Below are positions 35,457 to 45,013 of a stretch of DNA of 64,000 bases, in pieces. The first letter of the stretch is position 1. Each line of letters opens with the position of its first letter. Under the pieces are notes generated by a model, which had not been told where the DNA came from, made no database searches, and saw only the letters and a program-made list of their open reading frames with translations. The translations under genes and the position numbers were made by a program. The stretch is taken from contig BDDD01000376.1 of assembly GCA_001972305.1 (NCBI GenBank), forward strand, positions 187,511 through 251,510, in the 5' to 3' direction. This DNA comes from Cephalotus follicularis. Its lineage: Eukaryota; Streptophyta; Magnoliopsida; Oxalidales; Cephalotaceae.

Positions 35457-35632
35457 TACTACCTCGAGCCGAGGAGGCCGAGGTATGCTTCTCTACTACC
35501 ACGAGCCGAGGAGGCCGAGGTATGCTTCTCTGCTATCTCGAGCCCAAGAGGCCGAGGTATGCTTCTCTGCTACCTCAAGCGGAGGAGGCTGAGGTATGCT
35601 TCTCTGCTACCACGAGCTGAATAGGCTGAGGA
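35457..35632. repeat. 36-bp tandem repeat, five units
   Basis: Units of CTACCTCGAGCCGAGGAGG plus CCGAGGTATGCTTCTCTG follow one another with a few substitutions. Because 36 is a multiple of 3, one plus-strand frame (35394-35624) stays open with a 12-residue period. That is a consequence of the repeat, not evidence of a gene. Confidence 0.85.
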
Positions 35633-36429
35633 GCGCTTATGCTTGTTGACCCCTCTGCCTATGACACCGAGAGTGCGTAGAAGGATGGAAGTCCTCTACC
35701 TACTCCTACCTTGGGGTTGTATGCATTCCTAGATGATTATAACTATGGTCAGCTGACCCATTCATGAAATGGACACAATAATTAGGGGCAGGTACAGATG
35801 ATGCATCGAAGTAACCAGGCAAATTGGTCTTCCAGGACGAGACTTCCAGTAGCAATTCCTACTATTTTCATCTACCTTATTGTATGAGAGACTTAATGTA
35901 TAAGAATGTTTGTAAATCAGACTTTGACCTTTCAGCTTGTGGCAGTGCTCCTGATAAAATATGTGATGTATACAATTGGGTTTATCCACGTAAGACTTTG
36001 AATGGTCACTTCCGCACGCATGATTTTGTATTGAAGTTTTAAATTTATAGAAGAATTTGGACAGTATGTTATAATGATCGATATGAGATAGATGGATAGC
36101 ATGTCACATGTCAGGCCTTGTGGGATGACAATTTATTGGGGTTAGCCTTTTTCTCTCTTTACTACTCACTAAAATACCTCAGCACACACTGCAAACCATC
36201 TCCACCAAGGCTTAATCATCTCGGCGAACATATCTAAAATACCCAGAGTATATGCATAATGATGAACTTTGACTCAACCATTAGAGAGTAGTGCCAGAAG
36301 CCACTCCGGTGCTGCCTTCTGACCATTTGTCTATGATTTCAGGTTCATCCCAGCCATAGCCGATCACCGGGAAACCAATCTCAGTCCAACATCAGAGAAG
36401 GATACTTATAAATTCATTGTTGACGATTT
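35633..36429. other. Non-coding sequence between repeat array and LINE fragment
   Basis: No protein family was recognised. The stretch 35762-36050 has LTR or UTR character (mixed composition, A/T-rich end), but no termini or TSD were found. Confidence 0.35.
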
Positions 36430-37390
36430 TCAGTGTCAACACCCTGATGGTATTTCTCATTTTCTCTAGTTTGCTTTGTAATGGAAGATATTCGTGCTAC
36501 GATCCTCTTCTTTTAGCCAAGAGATCCTAGATCGCTGCTTCCACAAAACATCTTCTTATTCCAAGAGGTTATTTAGAACCCTCGATGTCGTTTTGATATC
36601 ATCAATAGTATCTCCCCATCACTGGTCCAGCTTCAATATTTTCCAGATTCTGTGTTGCCTCCGACAGCTTTACCTACAAGCCCAAATAATTCTTTATTCC
36701 ATCATCCAAGATCCCTCCTACATGACCAGACTTTGTCGAAAATTACACTCATTTTATCACCCTCATGGAATGTCAAGCTCCAAGATTGCCTTACCACCTC
36801 GCCATACCCCAGATGTCAAACCCACATAGCCTCAAAACAAGCTTGTCTTCGACGAATAGTTTTCCCACCACGACCTTGGGAGCACAGAAGAAGAGCACAA
36901 TGGTCCGAAGTGGATGTTGATACTTGGCACATTTCATCCTTTGGGAACTTTATACTCCATTCCCAATCACACACTCCCCTATCCAAATGGGCATTGATGA
37001 AGTCTAAGCCTCTCCTCCCATTATTCCATGTGAAACCACTGCCCTCACACCGTATATCCACCAGGCCACAATCATGAAGGGTGTTTCTAAAGTGGTCCAT
37101 CTACCATGATGCTCGCATGCCACCCCCATGCTTCTCCGACAGTCTTAGTGTCTCATTGAAATCATCGATGCACACCCAAGGTTTGTGCATCTACCCCCGT
37201 AGGGCTGGTAGTAAAGTCCATGTTTCCCCATGCCTTTGCATCCCAGGTTGTCCATAAATCCCTGTTAATCGCCATAAAGTCGAACTGTTCTCATAACCCA
37301 TTATCATGTCCATATGATTGTTGGAGTAGGAAGCAACCTTAGCCGGCAAGTCATCATCCCATAATATAGCCAACCTCCTTTCTTCCTTTA
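36430..37390 (-). pseudogene. LINE (L1-type) ORF2 endonuclease fragment, frameshifted
   Basis: Minus-strand frames give parts of an APE-type endonuclease. From 37373 comes LAILWDDDLPAKV..NHMDMIM then WRLTGIYGQPGMQRHGETW. From 37100 comes MDHFRNTLHDCGLVDI..GSGFTWNNGRRGLDFINAHLDR, with the terminal SDHCALLL catalytic-His motif. Further on (about 36545-36480) comes a DVLWKQRSRISWLKEEDRS-type stretch, which lies between endonuclease and RT in plant L1 elements. Several stops and shifts are present, and no RT or poly(A) tail is visible. It nicks target DNA in active elements. It is dead here and truncated at both ends, next to a gypsy gag. Confidence 0.8.
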
Positions 37391-37599
37391 GGGTTCATTA
37401 TCAAACAATTACAAAACTTTAATTTTATTCTTATTTATTCAATCTCTTCTACCATTAAGCATGTTCCATGAGAAACATGCATTTGGGAGATTCTCTTCTA
37501 ATAGGGTCAGTCAAACCCCTAACTGCACTTGGGTTGCCAAGCCCATGATAGCTCCAGTTTAAGCAAATCATTGGACTAGGTAGGAGTTCCCTGTGAACT

Positions 37600-38483
37600 T
37601 TCACTCTAGTAGCCGCCATCTATGGATCCACTATTATCGGTCCGTTGAGACTTCCCATTGTCACTACAGCTACCACTACCTTGTCATGAAGAAGGTGCAG
37701 GATGGATGTTGGTGTGGTTTCTTAGTTGTCTAACTTCTTCTGCAAAATCCTAGGGCTGCATAGCCCGAGTAGCGACCTTTGACAAAGTTGTCAAATTAAG
37801 GGGGATCAATTGTCTCCTCAATTCAATTCTCAGGCCGCGAAGAAGCTTATTCGCTATCCATGATTCATCTCCCACTAAATTTGGAACATGTGAAGCTAGT
37901 TGAGAGAAGCTAGCCTCATACTGTGTTACTGTCATGCTTCTCTGTACCAGATTGGCAAACTCAACTTTCCTCTTATCCTTCTCATCATCGGGATAAAAAT
38001 GGGCATTAAATTCTGACAAGAAAGCAGTCCATGTCCGTTAGGTTCTATTCTGTGTCCAGCTGGTGCTCACTGTCGCCCACCAGTGTTCAGCTTCACCCTG
38101 CAACAAGTACACGACTAAAGTAAGCTTTTGTTTATCAATGCACTCCATTACTAGAAAGATCTACTAGATATGGAGGAGCCAGAAATCAACTACATAAGGA
38201 TCTAGATGTCCCATGAAAATAGGAGGGCTCAATTTCAGGAATCTAGCTAAGGTATCGTCCCTTTGTGGCTGGCGCTCCACTCTAACAGCTCTCTTTTCTA
38301 GAAGGTCTCTCATGCGAGCCATGGTGGCACACATGTCTCTCTAGGTTTAATGGGTAATGCCCAGAGGTGGAGCATCTGCATCATACTCCGGTGTAGCATT
38401 CTCGTGTACTGATACATTTTCGTGGTCGAGAGCCAAGGTGTTCCTACTTCCATGACCACTGCGCCTTTGTCTTCCTTAGTTTT
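37600..38483 (-). pseudogene. Ty3/gypsy gag (Retrotrans_gag) pseudogene
   Basis: The 38019-37750 frame reads the conserved gag core: FNAHFYPDDEKDKRKVEF, LVQRSMTVTQYEASFSQL and a L.RGLR.ELRRQL motif. Upstream, a frame with stops reads MRDLLEKRAVRVERQPQRDD and FLKLSPPIFMGHLDPYVVDFW, then a LQGEAEHWWATV stretch, the normal N-terminal order. Downstream a DFAEEVRQLRN-like stretch continues to about 37600. In-frame stops and a shift near 38030 inactivate it. It lies between an LTR (38484) and the LINE fragment; no pol follows. Confidence 0.85.
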
Positions 38484-39438
38484 TGTAACACCTGGCGTCT
38501 GGGCCACAAACCTGAGGCATTACTTAGAGTACACTATAAACAATAATCAGGCCTAAGTATCATAAAAAAGCAGGATAAATTAAAAGTTTCATACATAACA
38601 TGTACTAATGTATTCAAATGTAATACAAGTATCCTTACTACATATTACACGTCTAATAACACATATCTTTGTCCACGACAATACATTAATACAATACATG
38701 CAAGAAAGAAAACCATATCATCATACAACTTCAATGTACACAGCTCCCGCTAACAACATCCACGATCGCTGGCTCCCGCTGTGTTACCTGAATCAAAGCA
38801 AATGGCCAATCCCGAATGATGGGTTAGTCATAGGGTCAAGCAGATATATCCCATGCATACATATTATGCTATAAACTATGTGCAATAACTATGTGCACAG
38901 TATCAATGTATACAATATCAGTGTGTACAGTATCAGTGGATAGTGTGTGAATACATGAATGCCAGTTGTGATCTACCATTCGTATACCACCGTCTCATAT
39001 CGGCGCAAAGGAATGGGATCTAATCAATCAATCCTATCTATCATCTATCAGACAATAAATTATGGCGTATAAAACACCCAATGAATCCTACAGAGCATGT
39101 GACCTCCAGTCACTGGTACAGTGTCAGCATCAATATCACTATCAATATCGATAGCCTAGCCATGGAAAGTAGTCCTTCGAAGAAGATGGCTAGACGGGTC
39201 TAGTTGTCTTTAATAGACCAAACTCGATCAACTAAACCTACTTAGTTGTGGGTGCCATCTAAGTACACAATTAATGGTGAATGCCATTGCTACCTAGTGG
39301 TGTATGCCACCCTAGTGCATATACTAGGTAGTGGATGTTATCCGAGCAGGTACCCAGTGGTGTGTACCACCCAGACACAGTGGCTCTACGAGAAGATGGA
39401 CCAGAGCCTAACAGTGCTGGCCGTCGACGCATCATTAC

Positions 39439-42148
39439 TGTGACATCCGTGTCCTAGTACGGTCTGTGTCTGTGGAGCCTATATGGCAATCTGTTTGTCT
39501 GTCTAGCGGTTAAATTGTTTTTCGGGCATTCATGACATATGTATCAAAGTATTAATAAAATTTTTACCACTGTGATTTCATTCTGATGGTTTTTCTGTAT
39601 AACAGTTTTACTTTACTTTAAAAATTAAATGATGTTTTACTAAAAGAACTGCTGAATTCAGAAAATAAGCTAAGTGATATGTCCAATATATCCAAACTCT
39701 ATTCATATCAGTTAATTTCTAGACAAAGCTATGTCCGTTTTGATTAAATATAAAGGAAAAATACAAAAAAAAATTGGGGGGGGGATTTTATTTTTGCCAT
39801 TTCTCTCTCTCTCCCCGACCTTCTCTCTTCTCTCTCCCGTCTCTCTCTGCTTTTCATCTTCTGCCATTGGCGTCAGTGCCGATCTGACGTCGACGAGGGT
39901 ATCGGTCGAACCATAGCGACCTCCCGAGCACACTGGCCCCAGCCTCGACACCGGCAACGGCGCCGTTTGCGCCCGGCGAACTCTTTTCTCCCAATCACTG
40001 TTTTGCTTCATTCCAGCGTCTCCGGCAATCGTCACGGCAAGGCGAGCCCAGATTCGGACTACTGGCGTCGCGGCGGTTCGAACGGTACCATCCCCGACAC
40101 GTGACGACGCCGGCAACGCCGATCGACGGCGAAGGCAACCACGATCAACGCGACCGTTCCGGCCAGACGCGGAGGCGCCAGACCCAACGCGCCCCAGATC
40201 CGTGATCTTCATGCTCTGGAGCTCCAGATGCGACCTCTGCGGCTGACCGACGACGGGCGTGGTTGTCACACGCCGGCCAGCGGCGGCGCATGGGCCCACG
40301 AGCCGGCGACCTCCAGCGAGAAATTTCTGACAGTTTTCTGACTCCGTTTTCCGCGGTGATGTGATCCGTTCCAATTCCGCTGCGTGATTATGGCTCTGTG
40401 CTCCGTTCTGCCTGTTTCCGGTAAACTCTAAACTTTGTTCCATTTATTCGGCTTTATGTGGAATTTTATATTTCTATATTTGTTTCTGTGATAAAATGAA
40501 CTTATTTTTGTTTACTATTTTTGAATTTGGATAAATTGGACAATCATTGGGACTGTTTTAGTCTTTTTATGAAATTATGATTTATATGAGGTTTAAGCGG
40601 AGAGTTATTACTTACTGTCATACGCATTTATGATAGTGAGTATACGTTGGGAGTCATATCTGTCTGTTTGTTTTCTGTTCTGTTGGAGTTCTGAAAGTTT
40701 GATGTCTGTCTATCTATCAGTCTATTCTATGTTGTGTTTCTTTTTGAATTCTAATAGTCTGTTGTCTGCCCATCTGTCTGTCTGTTTTCAAAGTCTCTGT
40801 TGTCGAGTCGGACTTATAGGCGACCAGCCTTATGGTTTGATAATCTATTCTGTGAATGGAATGTTTTTTGTTAAACGTTTTATTCTGAGATCTGTTTAAG
40901 CTTTAATATTTGGAACTTTCTTTAATGTTTTCAAACGCTCGCAAGATGATAGTCATAGTATGAAGCTATTTCTGATATATCCGTATTTGATAAGAAAACG
41001 ATTTTTGTATCTGTTTAAAGGTGTTTAAAGTCTGTTTTGAGAATTCTGTATTCTGTATTCTGAAATCTAAAGTTATGTTTTCTGAAATCTGAAATTCTGT
41101 TTTCTGAAATCTGTTAAATATATCTTGATGCTCTGGGATCTCGGTATTATATTACTTATATATTTTTTGCCCATGAGAGGCACTGTCTACACGATAGACT
41201 TTCTGTTTTGATGCTTTGATACGACGATATCATTGCCTTTTTGTTCTGTTGGACGTTCGGCTCGACGGGGCCCAAGCGTCAGCCTTACCTAGTAGACCCA
41301 TTGCATCTTTATATATTTATAAATTATGGTTTAAACTCTACTGATTATTACATACATCTGAGTTTTCTAAAGATAAATCTGTTTATGATAGAAATCTGAA
41401 CTTCTGCCGATTTTGTTAATTTCTATTTTATAAAATCGGATGTTCGATTTTATTTCTGTTTCTGACATTCTGTTAACGTTGTTTAACCGGATTTTATAAA
41501 TCAGATCTCTGATTTTCATTCTGTTTCTGAAATTTTTTTAAACTTGTTTTATTCTTCTAGTTATAATTATTTTACACATTTGTTTACGCGAATAAAACTC
41601 TGTCTGAGTCTGTTGTTTCATCGTACTAGTCCTGTGAGTTGAACCCTTCTATTTTGTTTCTTTTTTTCAGTTCAGATGTGTTATTCTGTTGAGTTCTGTC
41701 TGTTCAAGTAAGTTAGTCTGTTGAGGTAAGACCACAAGGGTATGTTTATTAGATTTTATTTCTTTAAAATTTTGCATTCACGTTTTCTTTACATAAATTG
41801 TTTTCTACCTTGATGAAATGGGTGGAGCCCTATGATTTGTTTGATTTGTGATTTTCCTCCTTCGGGAGTGTGGTTGCTGAGGGCTGAGCCTATTTCATAA
41901 ACTGTGTTTTTCATTACAGGGGGTATTGTCCGATAAACGGATACTACATACCCGATTTTCGTAAAATTTTAAGAGTTAGAATTATTTTCAAGTTTTTCAA
42001 GAAACTATTCTGTTTTGAATAAACTTTTTGTTTTAAAATGCTTTTCTGAATCTCTGTTCTGCTGAACCTACGATGTGAGTCTCTGTTGGAAGGCTTGGCC
42101 TCGTAGCGGGGGAGACGGATTCCAGTCGGGCTGGGTCCGGGCGTTACA
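39439..42148 (+). mobile_element. Solo LTR, family B, copy 2 (TSD ATTAC/AATAC)
   Basis: It starts TGTGACATCCGTGTCC at 39439 and ends CGGGCGTTACA at 42148. It is the inverted counterpart of 9830-12689: the ends, the GC-rich block, and the GACGTTCGGC..GACGGGGCCC segment (41252) all match in reverse complement. Flanking pentamers ATTAC (39434-39438) and AATAC (42149-42153) differ at one base, so the TSD is slightly decayed. Length 2710 bp, no coding domains. Confidence 0.82.
39712..40443 (-). other. GC-rich block with a 243-codon open frame in solo LTR B2
   Basis: This is an unusually long minus-strand open frame, rich in Arg, Ala, Gly and Pro, with no recognised domain. It lies opposite to the inferred LTR direction. 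In the sister LTR (11726-12345) the equivalent block is broken into short frames. The frame therefore seems to be a by-product of high G+C (few stop codons). A CT-rich leader (39800-39860) flanks it. Confidence 0.45.
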
Positions 42149-42279
42149 AATACAGTCACCCTAAGGTGATGGAAATCTAGTCAGAGGGAAACTGGTGAAC
42201 GTATACAAACATTGCCTGGTTCCTGACTAGAGTTGCAAGGTCGCTCTTATACGAAAGGTACAATGCAATTAATCAATCA

Positions 42280-42500
42280 GGCAATATCAATAGCCAATAG
42301 GCGGCGAAAATCTAATCAAAGAAGAATTCACTCTACTTGACCAAGGATCGCTAAGACACCTATAGTAACAATCAATCAATCGGTCAGTGATGACATCCAT
42401 AGCAAATAGGCAGCGAATATCTTAGTCTGAGGGGAATCCACACGTACCTGACTAGAGATCGTTAGAGTGCCTATGGTCACAATTAATCACTCAATCAACA
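42280..42500. repeat. Two diverged tandem units of about 115 bp in LTR D
   Basis: AGCCAATAGGCGGCGAAAATCT..AAGACACCTATAGTAACAATC (about 42291) is followed by AGCAAATAGGCAGCGAATATCT..AGTGCCTATGGTCACAATT (about 42408). Confidence 0.65.
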
Positions 42501-43396
42501 ACACAACCGCTCAATCGTACAATACGACGGGTTGGTCAATAAGATGACCGTATTTTAATCAGTCAATCAAGCAATCTATTGGTCGATGATACAATCGGTC
42601 AGTCATGTCACACTACAAAAAAAGGGGGCAACGGCGAGGGCACTTCCCCTCTCCATTGAGTCTACGGCGAGGGCATGGCGAGGGGAAAACACCCTCGCCA
42701 AATTACTCCTCGCCAGCAACTACGGCGAGGGTACGGCGAGCGTAGAATCCCCTCGCCATCCACTGCCCTCGCCACACAGAGGGCATGTCTAGGGTAGTCT
42801 CCCCTCGCCACGGTACCCTCGCCATGGCGAGGGGAAGACCGACACCCTCGCCATACCCTCGCCATGGCGAGGGTATGGCTAGGGCCCTGGACTGCCCCTA
42901 TCATCGCCTCCCTCGTCGTGGCCTCGCTATGCCCTTGCCATAGCGAGGGCATGGCGAGGGTTTATGCCCTCACCGTATACAGTTGCTGCAGAATGCCCTC
43001 GCCAACGCCTCGCCATGCCCTCGCCATTCTGCAGATCCTACTGCAGGAACTATCAGCAGAATCTCTACCCTAAACTCCAAGCAAAACCTGCAATTCATTT
43101 CAGCAACAACCACAATAACAGTTTATATTTGACAATTCTCAGCAATAGACACATTTCATTCATTCCGGACTAACAAAACAATGGAAAAAAGTTTTGTCAG
43201 CATTTTATACAAAGGATAATATTTCAAATACATAACAGTGTTAGAATATGTTAGATACAACAATAGACTACTACTACTGGTCATCGCTATCACTATCATC
43301 CGAATCTCCGGATGGCTGGAAGGGGGGGTGCCGAGACCGCGGCGAACTGTGATCAGATGGTGTGCGTGTGGACCGAGACTCCATCATCATCTGCGT

Positions 43397-43850
43397 CATA
43401 TTAGCCATAAAAGCCTCCATCTTCGACTCCATCCGGTCCAACTGGCCTTGAATGTCTGAGGCTCTGTCTGACCCTGGGGGTGCTCTGTGACGGGTGTGAA
43501 GTGAATGGGAAACTCTGACCCCCCACTCCCGACTGAATACCTCGGAGTGCTTGTGGTAGCATCTTCGTGGAAGTCATATAGTTCCCTAATCCACGGATCT
43601 TGCCCTTCCCCGGACCCCCAGTAGCCTCCGTCCATGCCATGATGTCGAAGGGAGTCGGCACCCTAGTACCGTCGGGGCCCTCCACAGTATCCGGCCCAGC
43701 AGCAGCCGGGCTCATCTGCTACACCCCAGCGCCCGTCATTGCCTTCCTCCTATAGTTACGCATCCATTTCGGGTAATTTTCCTCCGCGTAACTATAGAAT
43801 GGCTGTCTGCTGTGTGCATCAGATGGAAGAAATTGGAAGTACTCCTACAA
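43397..43850 (-). pseudogene. Remnant coding sequence inside the CACTA element (possible Transposase_24-like)
   Basis: The minus strand is open or nearly open from about 43846 (EYFQFLPSDAHSRQPFYSYA, then NYPKWMRNYRRKA). One stop lies near 43718, and the frame continues with RVPTPFDIMAWTEATGGP and GKGKIRGLGNYMTST to about 43401. The pattern of a P-P-x-D..W-T segment followed by GK..I.GLG recalls the plant transposase family 24 tail seen in CACTA second genes. This is recognition from memory and needs a profile search. Confidence 0.4.
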
Positions 43851-43869
43851 AACATCAGTGCCAAAACAA

Positions 43870-44090
43870 TTAGTCGGTTATATATATATATATAAAACTA
43901 GTAGAGAGAGAGGGAGAAAGAAATTAACTGAGAAGGAGAAAGTGAGAGAGAGGGAGACCGACAGTGGAGAAAGTGAGAGAGAGGGCCGACAGTGGAGTGG
44001 GAGAGAGGGAGAAAGAGAGAGGGAGAAGGAGAGGGGGGCGGCGGGAGGGAGAGAGAAATGAGGAAGACGAGTGAAAGAGGGGAAAGAAGA
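43870..44090. repeat. Purine-rich GAGAGA tract next to a TA microsatellite
   Basis: (TA)n at about 43878-43893 is followed by about 190 bp of GAGAGAGGGAGAAAG-type sequence inside the CACTA element. Long open frames on both strands here are low-complexity artefacts. Confidence 0.8.
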
Positions 44091-44760
44091 GAGCCGGTAC
44101 AAATTAGGGTACCGGTCGAGGGCATGGCGAGGGCATTAAGTGCCCTCGCCATGGCGAGGGCATGGAGAGGGCAATAATGCCCTCGCCATGCTTTTCTTTA
44201 AATAAAAAATAAAAATCGGGCAAAACGGCGAGGGGACTTAATGCCCTCGCCATGCCCTCGCCGTTGGCCTGTTTTTTAGTAGTGTCAATTGATAGTGTTA
44301 TACAACCAATTGATCTACCAAAAGATTATGACCTCTCTAACTATGTAGAAAACTATTTAAAAAGGCTTGAGTGATCTCAAGAATGATCCGATCAACCAGT
44401 CATTTGAAAAGTTTAAGAAAAGTGCTCAAGTGAGCTATTCAGAGGAAATCTCCATAAAAGTCAAGTTTAAATTATTTCAATCATTTGTTTAAATCTTTTG
44501 GTAGAAAATGTTAAATATGTTAAAACCATGTTTGAAAAATTGTTATTTGGGCCTCGGAAGGCTCTCATTGAAAACTGTTTGAGAAAACGACAAAAACTCG
44601 CGAAATACGCAAAACCGTAACTTCCCAAGAAATTTACATTTTAATTGACTGGAGAACAAATCCTTCAGTCAACTATATGTCCCTGGAAGACATCTAGTTG
44701 ACTGCAGTGCAATCATGGTAGTCGACTGGTATGTCAAAAGTGTAGAAAAACTGCAATTCG

Positions 44761-45013
44761 TGAAATTTCCTTTTTGTTGTGTATATGTGGTTTTAGGTTG
44801 TTGATTTCTTTGGTTGATGGTTGCTACTTATTTTCACGGCAAAGCGTATTTGCAAAGGTTGTATATATTATATTGATCGTCAACATAAATATATGAGTAA
44901 ACAAACCTAAAAATTTTAGAAGATAAATCTCTTATCTTAATACAATTCAACTTTTAAATTAAAAAGAAAAAAAATCACTTTTCAATAGAAGCATTGGGAG
45001 TAATTACAGGCAT
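44761..45013. other. Short spacer between LTR D and PUP-2
   Basis: AT-rich sequence without recognisable features, likely the PUP-2 3' region. It has no visible homology to the sequence downstream of PUP-1 beyond about 20 bp from the stop codon. Confidence 0.4.

Larger units (their letters stand above)
42611..44284. mobile_element. Non-autonomous CACTA (En/Spm) transposon, 1674 bp, TSD TCA
   Basis: It starts CACTACAAAAAAAGGGGGCA at 42611 and ends TTTTTTAGTAGTG at 44284, the diagnostic CACTA termini. It is flanked by TCA at 42608-42610 and 44285-44287, the 3-bp TSD expected of the superfamily. The subterminal regions (42625-43030 and 44112-44272) carry roughly thirty copies in both orientations of CCCTCGCC/GGCGAGGG, often as a palindrome CCCTCGCCATGGCGAGGG. 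These are the kind of repeats that bind the TNPA-type protein. The interior holds a broken transposase-associated frame but no DDE transposase, so it depends on an autonomous partner. Confidence 0.93.
38484..44760 (-). mobile_element. LTR of the gypsy gag element (family D), split by nested insertions; right end approximate
   Basis: TGTAACACCTGGCG at 38484 is the complement of an LTR end (..GGTGTTACA) lying just before the minus-strand gag. The block continues at 42154-42610 and 44285 to about 44760 after removal of a solo LTR and a CACTA element, giving about 1.8 kb. It contains imperfect repeats around GTGGTGT(A/G)TGCCACC (39250-39375) and about 110-bp units (42280-42500). No PBS is visible next to gag, so the leader has been deleted. 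The outer end was not located. Confidence 0.55.

Noticed and set aside
42620..43030. Regular GGCGAGGG repeats as a possible CRISPR-like array
   Set aside because: Repeats occur in both orientations with irregular spacing and lie inside CACTA termini with a TCA duplication; this is a plant nuclear genome.
43858..44177. Several open frames of 60-84 codons on both strands
   Set aside because: They fall in a GAGAGA low-complexity tract inside the CACTA element.
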